Below are positions 9,825 through 19,631 of a stretch of 64,000 bases of DNA, one piece after another. Source of the DNA: Desulfobulbaceae bacterium (GTDB taxonomy: Bacteria; Desulfobacterota; Desulfobulbia; Desulfobulbales; SURF-16); the NCBI GenBank assembly GCA_024637145.1, contig JAGXFQ010000008.1, positions 1 through 64,000 of the forward strand. The letters are read 5' to 3'. The notes under the pieces were generated by a model. That model did not search any database, was not told the origin of the DNA, and worked only from the letters and a program-made list of their open reading frames with translations. Positions within the stretch are counted from its first letter, which is position 1. Each line of letters begins with the position of its first letter. Both the position numbers and the translations under genes were made by a program.

Positions 9825-10487
9825 TCACCACCTGGCCTTCAGGGCGGCAATGGCCTCCTGGTAGTTGGCGGCGCCAAAGACCGCGGAACCGGCCACAAAG
9901 ATATTGACGCCGGCCTGGGATATTTCCTCGATGGTGGCGGCAGTGACGCCGCCATCAATCTCAATGCCTGTCTCCAGTCCCCTCTCGTCAATCAACGCCT
10001 TTAAGGCCCGCGCCTTGTCCAGGGTGGAGGGGATGAAGGACTGACCGCCAAAACCGGGATTAACACTCATCAGCATCACCAGATCAAGATCCGCCAGGAT
10101 ATATTCCAGAGTGGTCAGCGGCGTGGCCGGATTAAGCACCACCCCGGCCTTCTTCCCTAAATCCTTGATCATATGCACGGTGCGATGGAGATGGGGGCAG
10201 GTCTCGACGTGAACGGTGATCCAATCGGCCCCGGCCTTGGCAAAGGCCTCGATATACTTGTCCGGCTCACTGATCATCAGATGGACATCAAGGGGCCTGT
10301 CCGTGACCTTGCGTACCGCATCAACCACCAAAGGGCCAATGGTGATATTGGGGACAAAATGGCCGTCCATGACATCCACATGGATGACATCCGCGCCGGC
10401 CGCCACCACAGCCTTTATCTCCTGACCCAGCTGGGCAAAATCAGCAGAAAGGATGGAAGGTGCTATCTTTTTCTCAAGCATGTTCAT
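9825..10487 (-). CDS. rpe: Ribulose-phosphate 3-epimerase
   Basis: [15 protein letters not shown]...[18 protein letters not shown]...[14 protein letters not shown]...EIDGGVT. Confidence 0.97.
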   Translation of the reverse strand: MNMLEKKIAPSILSADFAQLGQEIKAVVAAGADVIHVDVMDGHFVPNITIGPLVVDAVRKVTDRPLDVHLMISEPDKYIEAFAKAGADWITVHVETCPHLHRTVHMIKDLGKKAGVVLNPATPLTTLEYILADLDLVMLMSVNPGFGGQSFIPSTLDKARALKALIDERGLETGIEIDGGVTAATIEEISQAGVNIFVAGSAVFGAANYQEAIAALKARW

Positions 10488-10683
10488 CTCGCTTTTCTTC
10501 TTTTATTAAAAACTCAGTAATATCAATGCTGAAATGAGTCATTTCGATCGAGATCAAGGAACAGCTCCATTAAAAAGCACCCCGAGGGTATTTCCTGCGG
10601 GCACGCAGCGTGTGACCATATGTGAGCATTTTTCATTGGGCTGTGACGCAGAAATCGGGCAACAGGGCCATTTCTGGGCGATA

Positions 10684-13350
10684 TTATTTGGCACCCACCG
10701 TCACCATCACATAGTGCTCGGGCTGGATATATTTCCTGGCCACGGCCATGATCCTGGCCTGATCCACCGCCTCTATCTCCTTGATATAGCGCGTGCCATG
10801 ATCCTGACCCAGACCATAGGTTTCATTAAGGGCCATCTCCATGGCCTGCTGGCTGTGGGTCTGCAGGCGCAGCTCATAATTGGAGATGAGCACATTTTTC
10901 GAACGCTGCAGTTCTTTTTCACTCACCTCCTGCTCCATAACAAGATAGAGCTCCTTCCACAATGAGCTGATCGCCTCTTGCCGCTTATCCGGACTGGTGC
11001 CGATATAAATACCGAAGGAACCGGTATCCAGGCCCACCATGGAAAAGGCGGAAAGGCTATAGGCCAGGCTTTTTTTGTCGCGCAGCTCACTAAAGAGCCG
11101 GCCGCTCTGGCCGCTCAGGATATTATCCAGCACCTCCAGGGCAAACCTGTCGTCATTGTCCAGGGTCGTTCCCAGAAAACCGATGATGAGATGCACCTGC
11201 TCTTTATCTTTTGCAATGGCAAAGCTCTCCGGTTTAACGGGCATTGCCGGCGGCAAGAGCTCCTCTTCAGCCAGCTGGCTCCCGACCTCCGCAGGTCCCT
11301 GCCACTGGCCGAAAAGCTCCTCCACCAGATCCCTGACCTCGGCAGCCTTGACAGCGCCGGCCACGGTGAGCACCATTTTTGCCGGCACCGCATGTTCTTT
11401 ATAGATATTGCGCAGCTCAGCCACCTGGAGGCGGGCCAAAGGGCCTTCAGCGCCCAGGGTATTGAGGCCGTAGGGATGCCCTTGAAAAAGCAGCCGGTTA
11501 AATTCTCTGAAGGCCAGGGAGGGCAGGGAATCCTCCTGATGTTTGAGCTGGGCCAGGAGTTCCGGCCTGATTTTCTCCGCCTCTTGCGGATCAAAACCCG
11601 GGGTGATGATCACGTCGCGCACCAGGGTCATGGCCGGGGCCAAATAGCGGGAGAGAAAATCCCCCTTGAGGCCAAAGGTGTTTTTGCCGTTAAAGCCGGC
11701 CAGATCCCCTGCCATGTCCGCGACCTGGACCGTCAGTTCACGGACCGAAAGCGTCTCCGTACTTTTGGGAAATAGCTCGGCAATAAAGGCAAAGGAGCCG
11801 TTGGTCATCTCTGTTTCCGAGCGCAGGCCACCGGGGAAGACCGCCCGGATGGCAACCGTGTCCACATTGCTATCCTCCCGCACCAGCAGGGTCAAACCGT
11901 TTTTCAGGGTAAAGCGATGGACATTGGTGAGAAAGGAATCCGCCAGATAGGAGGCCGGCACACTCTCTTTGGCCCGTTGATCGGCCCGGGCGATAATCTT
12001 AGTAAAGGCCTCCTGGTCCATGGCCAGTTCGGCACTGCGGGGCACCAGAAAACCGCCGGTGACCGCCTCCGGCCGGAAATATTTATTGGCAACCGCCATA
12101 ATATCTTCTTTGGTTACTGACCGGATCTGATCCAGATAAAGGGTATTGGTGGGATCACCTGTTAAAAATTCAAAAGAACCCAGGGTGCGGGCCTGGCCTT
12201 CCGCCCTTTCCAGGTTAAAGACAAAATCACCCTCCAGGTTTCTCTTCACCCGGGTCAGTTCATCATCACTCACCGCCAGATATTTGAGGCTGAAGATCTC
12301 AGCCAGAGCCGCCTCCATGGCGGCCTCCATATTTTCGGCACTCAGGGCAGCGGTAATTTGCACCAGACCGGGGTCTTTAGGCGTAAAAGCACCGCTCTGT
12401 ATCTGGTAGACCAGCTGCTGTTTGTCGCGCAGCTCGTGAAAAAGGCGCGAACTCTCGCCCTGGCCGAGAATAGAGGAGATAACATCAAGGACCGCTGTAT
12501 CCGGGTCAACAAAAGAGGTGGCCGGAAAAGCAAGGGCCAGATGGCTCTGCCCCACCTCCGCGGCCAGGGAAAAGAAGGCGGGCTCCTGCCTCTCGGGCTC
12601 AACGGGCAGCGGCGGCTGGACATAATCGCCCCTGGCCATGGCGCCCATGACCTCATTAACAGTATGCCGCACCTCCGCATAGCGGACATCCCCCACCACC
12701 AGCACCATCATATTTTCGGGGTGATAATGTTTGGCCATGTAGTGCATAATATCGTCCCGCTCAAAACCGGTGACACTCTCCACCGTGCCGATAATAGGCT
12801 GGCGATAGGGATGGACCTGGTAGGCGTTTTCCATGAGGGCCTGAAAAAGAAGGGTGCCGGGCTGATCATTACGCATGCCGATCTCTTCCAGCACCACCTT
12901 TTTTTCCCGTTCCAGCTCAGCGGCATCAAAGAGTGAATTCTGCACCGAATCGGCCAGCACCTCCAGGGCCTTCTGCCAGTGGCGGGCCGACAAGGTGGCG
13001 TGATAGACCGTGTTCTCAAAGGAGGTGTAGGCATTAATCCGTCCTCCCAGGCCTTCAATCTCTTCGGCCAGCTGACCTGGCCCCCTGGTCGGGGTCCCTT
13101 TGAAGATCATATGCTCAATGAGATGGGTAATGCCCGCCTCTTGTTCTTCTTCATAGATAGCGCCGGCCTTGACCCAGATCTGGACAGTGGCGACCTTGGT
13201 CCCCGGCGTTTCCTTGACCATGACGGTAAGGCCGTTAGCAAGGGTCTCCTTATGAAGATGGGGGGCAAGTTCTGTGGCATAGAGGGTATTTGGCATCATA
13301 GGTATCAGGAGGGTCAGTGTTAAAATAATGTTTAGAAGATGTCTTTTCAT
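10684..13350 (-). CDS. M16 family (pitrilysin-type) zinc protease, two-domain
   Basis: GITHLIEHMIFKGT (HXXEH) in the N-terminal half, ELEREKKVVLEEIGMRND; second M16-like half without HXXEH. Confidence 0.93.
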   Translation of the reverse strand: MKRHLLNIILTLTLLIPMMPNTLYATELAPHLHKETLANGLTVMVKETPGTKVATVQIWVKAGAIYEEEQEAGITHLIEHMIFKGTPTRGPGQLAEEIEGLGGRINAYTSFENTVYHATLSARHWQKALEVLADSVQNSLFDAAELEREKKVVLEEIGMRNDQPGTLLFQALMENAYQVHPYRQPIIGTVESVTGFERDDIMHYMAKHYHPENMMVLVVGDVRYAEVRHTVNEVMGAMARGDYVQPPLPVEPERQEPAFFSLAAEVGQSHLALAFPATSFVDPDTAVLDVISSILGQGESSRLFHELRDKQQLVYQIQSGAFTPKDPGLVQITAALSAENMEAAMEAALAEIFSLKYLAVSDDELTRVKRNLEGDFVFNLERAEGQARTLGSFEFLTGDPTNTLYLDQIRSVTKEDIMAVANKYFRPEAVTGGFLVPRSAELAMDQEAFTKIIARADQRAKESVPASYLADSFLTNVHRFTLKNGLTLLVREDSNVDTVAIRAVFPGGLRSETEMTNGSFAFIAELFPKSTETLSVRELTVQVADMAGDLAGFNGKNTFGLKGDFLSRYLAPAMTLVRDVIITPGFDPQEAEKIRPELLAQLKHQEDSLPSLAFREFNRLLFQGHPYGLNTLGAEGPLARLQVAELRNIYKEHAVPAKMVLTVAGAVKAAEVRDLVEELFGQWQGPAEVGSQLAEEELLPPAMPVKPESFAIAKDKEQVHLIIGFLGTTLDNDDRFALEVLDNILSGQSGRLFSELRDKKSLAYSLSAFSMVGLDTGSFGIYIGTSPDKRQEAISSLWKELYLVMEQEVSEKELQRSKNVLISNYELRLQTHSQQAMEMALNETYGLGQDHGTRYIKEIEAVDQARIMAVARKYIQPEHYVMVTVGAK

Positions 13351-13411
13351 TTCAATCCCATGGCAACATGTTGTTCAGCGGAGGATCCTTTGCCGGCCGG
13401 CAGAGAAAAGA

Positions 13412-14212
13412 TCATGCCGACTGCGGTGGTTTTTTCAGGGCAGAGCGCAACAAAAGTAAACCAGCGCCAACCATGGCGATACTAAGCAGTTGTCCCCGGC
13501 TCATAAAACCAGCCAACAGACCTATATGGCCATCCGGCTCCCGAAAAAGTTCCACAAAAGAGCGCAGCATTCCATAGTAAACCAGAAAGAAGGCCAATAT
13601 GGAACCGTGCCCCCAGCCTTTTTTTCTCTTCCGGCCTGCCATCCAGTGCAGAAGCATAAAAAGGAGCACGCCCTCAAGGGTGGCCTCGTAGAGCTGGGAG
13701 GGATGGCGAGGCAACGGCCCCCCGCCGGGAAAGACCATGCCCCACGGCATCTCCGTGACCCGGCCGTACAATTCTCCGTTGATAAAATTGCCGATTCTTC
13801 CCAGGCCCAGTCCCACCGGCACAGTGGCCACATAGATATCAGCCGTCTTCAGGAAGGACACCTGATGGCGCCGGCAAAACCAGATGCCACCGACAAAAAC
13901 CCCCAAAAGGGCGCCATGGAAAGACATGCCGCCGGCCAGGGTGTTGGCAATCTGCAGTGGATGGTGAAGATAATAGGAGAAATTATAAAAAAGCACATAC
14001 CCCAGGCGCCCGCCGAGCACGAGACTGATGAGCAGCACCATGTTCAGATTTTCAAACAGAGGGGCAAGATCCCGCAGATTGTAGCGGCGGATCTGACGCT
14101 GCACCAGAAAATAGGTGGCGCCAAAACCAAGCACGTACATCAGTCCGTACCAGCGCAGGGCAAGGGGACCGATTTGCAGAATAACGGGGTCTATTTCAGG
14201 ATACGGCAACAT
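13412..14212 (-). CDS. lgt: Prolipoprotein diacylglyceryl transferase
   Basis: GRIGNFINGELYGRVTE and HPSQLYEATLEG signatures; multiple TM segments. Confidence 0.96.
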   Translation of the reverse strand: MLPYPEIDPVILQIGPLALRWYGLMYVLGFGATYFLVQRQIRRYNLRDLAPLFENLNMVLLISLVLGGRLGYVLFYNFSYYLHHPLQIANTLAGGMSFHGALLGVFVGGIWFCRRHQVSFLKTADIYVATVPVGLGLGRIGNFINGELYGRVTEMPWGMVFPGGGPLPRHPSQLYEATLEGVLLFMLLHWMAGRKRKKGWGHGSILAFFLVYYGMLRSFVELFREPDGHIGLLAGFMSRGQLLSIAMVGAGLLLLRSALKKPPQSA

Positions 14213-14562
14213 TTTTATTTTTTTTCCAGCGGCAGGGGCACCTGCCTGATTTAGTTAGGCAACCAGAACAAAGCCTTCATAAAAGGGAGGGTATGGGAGG
14301 CCAAGAGAACAAGAAGAACCAATTATCCCCTACGGTTATTCAACAGCGCCTAACCTACCAGAAAATCACGCTCCTTCACATAATTATCCTACCCGCCGCT
14401 TTGCTTAGATGACCTAAACAAAGACCTAGCCAACATTAAACACCTCACCCATTTTTTTTGGCCACCGCTTCCTGTAGGCTTTTTATGGTTGTACGTTTTC
14501 CATCATAACGGCCAACAAAAAACAAGAGCATCTCCCGGCACTCCAAAATTAACGAGGCGGTA

Positions 14563-14901
14563 ATGAAAAAAAATCATCCTTCCCGAAATGCCGATGGTCA
14601 CTGTTGTACCGTTCAGCAAGGCGCTCTGCTGGTCTGCGGCCAGCAGGGAGATGAAGGGCTCGCCCTTCGCCTTGCCGAGGGCGAGTCCTGGAACAGTCAG
14701 GCCATGCATCTGGCCCTGCTGATGAGCGGTGAGTCCCTGCTCCCCACCTTACTGGCCACCGGCAAAAACCCAGAAGGTTGCCCAGGCCGCCGTATCCGAC
14801 AGGTCACCATCCGCCGCAACTCTTTCACCCCGGAGTTTGAACCAAGCCGTCATGAGATGCGTATCTTTGACGCCCTGGATGGCATCGTCACGGAGATGTA
14901 A
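14563..14901 (+). CDS. Hypothetical protein
   Basis: 112-aa ORF in an otherwise unexplained gap; no recognised domain. Confidence 0.4.
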   Translation: MKKNHPSRNADGHCCTVQQGALLVCGQQGDEGLALRLAEGESWNSQAMHLALLMSGESLLPTLLATGKNPEGCPGRRIRQVTIRRNSFTPEFEPSRHEMRIFDALDGIVTEM

Positions 14902-15238
14902 GATCCCCACACAACTCGCGAATTCAGGAGATACCAGGGCTTAAAAAATGGTTCCAGCCCTGCTCGCCTTATCCAGCACCACCCCGCGCCCAGGCGCAGA
15001 GCACGCTCTTTCCCTTTTCAGCCCGGAGAAAGGGCGCCTGCCCCGCTCTCTTCTTTTGGCCCGTGCTACGGCCAGATCGCGCCCTCCCTGCCCTGCTCTC
15101 CCCTGACCGGTTGCAAAATCAAATCCCTTGTTTTCAGACGCTGTTCGCGGTAAAAAAGAACGTTTACACAATCCCCCTGGGCTCCGAAAGCCCCTTTGGT
15201 TTTCTGCCCCTCGTCTCTGCACAAAGGAAGGCCCAGCC

Positions 15239-16585
15239 ATGGATGCAAAGGAATTACAAACTCTGCTTAAAAACAGAATCCACCAGACCCTGCTCCCCCT
15301 TTTTCACAAGTACAACCGCGATTTCAGCGATCTGGAATCCCTCCTCAAATGGAAACCCATTGTCCTTTTCATCGGCAATTATTCCTCTGGCAAGTCTACT
15401 CTTATCAATGAACTGGCCGGCGAAGAGATCCAGCGTACCGGGCAGGCCCCCACGGATGACTCTTTCACCATCATCACCCACGACGGCGCTGATGTGGCTG
15501 GCGAGGAAATCCCCGGTTCTTCTCTGGTCAATGACGAAAACCTCCCCCTTACCAGCCTCAAGGCCCTGGGCGAACAGCTCATTTCCCATTTGCACCTGAA
15601 AAAGGTCGCCACCCCCCTGTTAACGGACATGGCCATCATAGACACGCCGGGAATGCTTGATTCTGTCACCGAAAAAGATCGCGGTTACGATTATATGGCT
15701 GTTATTTCCCATCTTGCCAAACTTGCCGACATGGTGGTCCTCATGTTCGATCCCCTGAAGGCCGGCACCATCAAGGAAACATATACAGCCATTCGCGACA
15801 CCCTGCCCGGCAGTGTCGGCGAAGACCGCCTGGTCTTTGTCATGAGCCGTATTGATGAATGCGATTCAAGCAGCGATCTGGTGCGTTCCTACGGCACCCT
15901 GTGCTGGAATCTTTCGCAGATGACCGGCCGCAAGGATATTCCCCATATATTTCTGACCTGCGCCCCGGATTCCCTCCGGCCAGGCCTGGACACCACCCCC
16001 TGGAGTCAGGAACGGGACCTCCTGAAAAACAAAATTCTCACCGCCCCCAAATTCCGGGTTTTTCACATTCTCCAGGACATTGACCGCCAGGTCAATGAAC
16101 TGCAGCTGACCTGTGAGGCCATGGTGCAGTTCAGCAGCCAAGCGCGGCGAAAACTGCTCGACATCTCCAAAATTGCCGCTGTCGCCGTTATCCTTGCCTT
16201 TTTCTTCAGCGGTCTGCTCAGCAAATTCCTCTTTGGTTTCCCGGAACAAGGGATGCTGGACGCCCTGCTGCAGGGCGAAGTCGGTCTGGCCCATCTCACC
16301 TTTCCGCTGGCCGCTGTCACCCTTATTGCCATGGGCTTCTGGATCTGGCTGACCAAAATCACCTTTCCCAGCCTCCTCAAACAGCGCTTGAAAAATCCCC
16401 GCAGCCTGGTAATTCTGGAAAGCGACTACCGCCGCCATCTCTGGGAGAAAGTGGAACCCCATGTGATTGGCCTGCTGCAAAGCGCCGGGTTAGGCCAGAT
16501 CTTTGCCGCCCATAGCCGCAACCTGAAAAAGATAAAGAAATTCCTCAACCAGGATCTCATCGAATTTTACAAGAAAATCCGTTAA
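15239..16585 (+). CDS. Dynamin-family GTPase, membrane-associated
   Basis: GNYSSGKSTLINELAG P-loop, IIDTPGMLDS, MSRIDE; C-terminal TM segments; ATG at 15239 with an AAGGAAGG SD. Confidence 0.85.
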   Translation: MDAKELQTLLKNRIHQTLLPLFHKYNRDFSDLESLLKWKPIVLFIGNYSSGKSTLINELAGEEIQRTGQAPTDDSFTIITHDGADVAGEEIPGSSLVNDENLPLTSLKALGEQLISHLHLKKVATPLLTDMAIIDTPGMLDSVTEKDRGYDYMAVISHLAKLADMVVLMFDPLKAGTIKETYTAIRDTLPGSVGEDRLVFVMSRIDECDSSSDLVRSYGTLCWNLSQMTGRKDIPHIFLTCAPDSLRPGLDTTPWSQERDLLKNKILTAPKFRVFHILQDIDRQVNELQLTCEAMVQFSSQARRKLLDISKIAAVAVILAFFFSGLLSKFLFGFPEQGMLDALLQGEVGLAHLTFPLAAVTLIAMGFWIWLTKITFPSLLKQRLKNPRSLVILESDYRRHLWEKVEPHVIGLLQSAGLGQIFAAHSRNLKKIKKFLNQDLIEFYKKIR

Positions 16586-16644
16586 CCATATTTTGATCAA
16601 AAAACAGGCCGTCAGGCCTTGATATAGCAGGAGCAAAAGAGACC

Positions 16645-18912
16645 ATGAATACAGCCGTTGATTCCACCCCCCTCTTTGTGGAAGGGGTCTATAAAAAAAT
16701 GGAGGAGAAGCTCGCCGTTATCCGTCAGCGCCTGGCTCGGCCCCTTACCTATGCGGAAAAGCTGCTTTACGGCCATCTTGACGATGCCGCGGCTGCTCAA
16801 CTTGAAGCCGGGGTTTCCTATATCAAGACCAGACCGGACCGGGTAGCCCTTCAGGATGCCACGGCCCAGATGGCCATTCTCCAGTACATGCTGGCCGGCA
16901 AGGACGAGGCCGCCGTACCGGTGACCGTCCATTGCGACCACCTGATCCAGGCCCACAAAGGCGCCACTGAGGATCTCAAAACCGCCACCATCGACAACAA
17001 AGAGGTCTATGATTTTCTGGCCTCTGCCTCCCGCCGCTATGGCTTTGGCTGCTGGCAACCCGGCGCCGGCATCATCCACCAGGTGGTTCTTGAGCAATAC
17101 GCCTTTCCCGGCCTGATGATGCTGGGAACCGACTCCCACACCCCCAATGCCGGCGGCCTGGGTGCTTTTGCCTGCGGCGTGGGCGGCGCTGATGCCGTGG
17201 ATGTGATGGTGGGCCTGCCCTGGGAGGTGCTCCATCCCAAGATTATCGGGGTCAAACTCACCGGCGCCTTGCGCGGCTGGACCGCACCCAAGGACGTTAT
17301 CCTCAGGCTCCTGGCCATCCTGGGCTGTTCAGGCGGCACCAACCGGGTCATTGAATATTTCGGCGACGGCACCTCCTCCATTTCCTGTACGGGCAAGGCC
17401 ACCATCTGCAACATGGGGGCAGAGCTGGGAGCCACCACCTCCACCTTCCCCTATGACGAGAGAATGGCCACCTATCTCAAGGCCATTGGCCGCAGCGAAA
17501 CCGCTGACCTGGCCGACCGATATCGCCATCTCCTGGTTGCTGACCCCGAGGTCACGGCCCAGCCTGAAAAATATTACGAGCAGATCATTGAGATCAACCT
17601 GAGCGAGCTGGAACCCCACCTGGTTGGGCCCCACTCGCCGGATCTGGCGACGCCGGTCTCAAAAATGGCTGAGCATATGGCCAAGGGGGGCTGGCCCACC
17701 AATATGAGCACCGCCCTGATCGGCTCCTGCACCAACTCCTCCTATGAAGACATGGGCCGTATCGCGGCCATGGCGGATCAGCTCCTGGCCAAAGGGGCCA
17801 GGCCCAAGGTGCCGCTTTTCATCTCTCCCGGTTCCGAGCAGGTCCGGGCCACCATTGCCAGGGACGGCATCCTCCAGAAACTGGAGGCCATCGGCGCCAT
17901 CATTCTCACCAATGCCTGCGGACCCTGCATCGGCCAATGGCGGCGGCAGGATATTAAGACAGGTGTCAAAAACTCCATTGTCACTTCCTACAACCGCAAC
18001 TTCCCCAAAAGGGCCGACGGCAATCCTGAAACCTGCGCCTTTATCGGCAGCCCGGAAACGGCCATGGCTTACGCCTGCGTGGCGAAAATGGACTGCAACC
18101 CCTATGAAGAAGAACTGCAGGCGGCTGACGGCTCCACCTTTACCCTGCAGGTCCCCGGCCAGGTTGCCGAGGTGCCGGCCGGCGGCTTTATGCATGATGA
18201 CCATGGCTTTCTGGCCCCGCCCCGGGACCGCTCCCAGGTGGAGGTCCTTGTTGATCCCGCCTCCAAGCGCCTGGCCCTGCTCTCGCCCTTTGCCCCCTGG
18301 GACGGGCAGGATTTTACAGGACTGCAGCTGTTGATCAAGGCCAAGGGCAAATGCACCACAGACCATATCTCCCCGGCCGGGCCCTGGCTGCGCTTCCGGG
18401 GGCACCTGGATAATATCTCTGACAATATGCTCACCGGCGCAGTTAATGCCTTCAGCGGGGCAGTGGGCACCACCAAAGACCAGCTCACCGGCGACATAAA
18501 ACCGGTGAACGAGGTGGCCCGGGCCTATACGGCGGCCGGCAAAAAGTGGCTGGTGGTGGGAGACACCAACTACGGCGAAGGCTCCTCCCGGGAGCATGCC
18601 GCCATGAGTCCCCGCCATATGGGGGCCAGGGCGGTGATCACCAGAAGCTTTGCCCGTATCCATGAAACCAATCTCAAAAAGCAGGGGGTGCTGCCCCTTA
18701 CCTTTGTCAACGAAGCCGACTATGCGCGCATTCTTGAGGATGACGTCCTTGATATCCGCGGACTCACGGAACTGGCACCCGGCAGCCGCATCACCGCCCT
18801 CCTCCATCATGGTGACGGCTCCAGCGAGGAGATCACCCTGCGCCATTCGTTAAACAGGGAACAGATCAGCTGGTTCAAGGCCGGTTCCGCGCTCAATTTC
18901 CTCCGTACCTGA
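16645..18912 (+). CDS. Aconitate hydratase (mitochondrial-type)
   Basis: LGTDSHTPNAGGLGAFACGVGGADAVDVM, IGSCTNSSYEDM, NACGPCIGQW, GEGSSREHAAMSPRHMGARAVI. Confidence 0.96.
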   Translation: MNTAVDSTPLFVEGVYKKMEEKLAVIRQRLARPLTYAEKLLYGHLDDAAAAQLEAGVSYIKTRPDRVALQDATAQMAILQYMLAGKDEAAVPVTVHCDHLIQAHKGATEDLKTATIDNKEVYDFLASASRRYGFGCWQPGAGIIHQVVLEQYAFPGLMMLGTDSHTPNAGGLGAFACGVGGADAVDVMVGLPWEVLHPKIIGVKLTGALRGWTAPKDVILRLLAILGCSGGTNRVIEYFGDGTSSISCTGKATICNMGAELGATTSTFPYDERMATYLKAIGRSETADLADRYRHLLVADPEVTAQPEKYYEQIIEINLSELEPHLVGPHSPDLATPVSKMAEHMAKGGWPTNMSTALIGSCTNSSYEDMGRIAAMADQLLAKGARPKVPLFISPGSEQVRATIARDGILQKLEAIGAIILTNACGPCIGQWRRQDIKTGVKNSIVTSYNRNFPKRADGNPETCAFIGSPETAMAYACVAKMDCNPYEEELQAADGSTFTLQVPGQVAEVPAGGFMHDDHGFLAPPRDRSQVEVLVDPASKRLALLSPFAPWDGQDFTGLQLLIKAKGKCTTDHISPAGPWLRFRGHLDNISDNMLTGAVNAFSGAVGTTKDQLTGDIKPVNEVARAYTAAGKKWLVVGDTNYGEGSSREHAAMSPRHMGARAVITRSFARIHETNLKKQGVLPLTFVNEADYARILEDDVLDIRGLTELAPGSRITALLHHGDGSSEEITLRHSLNREQISWFKAGSALNFLRT

Positions 18913-18929
18913 GCCGCGGCAGGGCCATG

Positions 18930-18972
18930 GCACAAAAAAAGGAGATGCCGTGGGCATCTCCTTTTTTTGTGC
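18930..18972. terminator. Bidirectional intrinsic terminator between aconitase and hemerythrin
   Basis: GCACAAAAAAAGGAGATGCCGTGGGCATCTCCTTTTTTTGTGC perfect hairpin. Confidence 0.92.
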
Positions 18973-18992
18973 TCCCTTTCAGGGTCAAGGGC

Positions 18993-19400
18993 CTAGTGGA
19001 TCCCCTTGGCATTGAGAAAGGGTCCATATTTCATATCTGTGCCCTTGATGTGCTTGTCGAGCCAGTCCTGCAGAAATTTCATCACATCAGCCGACACCGT
19101 CAGCTTGCCGGCATCAACATCCTGCTGCAGGGCCTTTACCTTGCCCACCATCTTGGTATGCTTGGCCTTGTGCTCGGCATACTCTGGGTAATCATGCTCC
19201 ATCAGGAGTCTCTCTTCATCGGCAAAATGCGTGCCTGTGTACCTGATAAGTTTGCCGAGAATATCCCCCACCAACTGCCGGCCCTTGCCCTGGAGCATGG
19301 CCTCATTGAGCTCATTGATCAAGGTCATGAGCTGCTGGTGCTGCTGGTCAATTGCGGCCACACCCACGCTATAACTGCTATTCCAAGTAAATAATGCCAT
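18993..19400 (-). CDS. Bacteriohemerythrin
   Basis: FTWNSSYSVGVAAIDQQHQQLMTLINELNEAM...HFADEERLLMEHDYPEYAEHKAKHTKMV...WLDKHIKGTDMKYGPFL; start set at the conserved MALFTW. Confidence 0.93.
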   Translation of the reverse strand: MALFTWNSSYSVGVAAIDQQHQQLMTLINELNEAMLQGKGRQLVGDILGKLIRYTGTHFADEERLLMEHDYPEYAEHKAKHTKMVGKVKALQQDVDAGKLTVSADVMKFLQDWLDKHIKGTDMKYGPFLNAKGIH

Positions 19401-19631
19401 TGCCGCCTCCATCTGTGATAAGGGTCTGCCGCCAAAGACGCTCATTGCTACTTTGGTAAAAGTATAGCCAGGAAAAGAGAGAACGCAACTGTTTTCAGGA
19501 TAAGCCTTGTAACTCCCCAGGTCCGGGCCGCCCTTGATGGTTGCCTCAAGGGTGCCTGACAAAAAACCGGCTCTTTCTGGGGAGCCGCAACCAAGCCTCC
19601 TTGAGATAGTGCTTTCAAAGCGGGTGACAGA

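Noticed and set aside
10531-10545. GAAATGAGTCATTTC palindrome between rpe and the M16 protease
   Set aside because: Short; could be a site, but no second copy or context found.
17659-18846. 395-aa minus-strand ORF
   Set aside because: Antisense to aconitase, which has unambiguous motifs.
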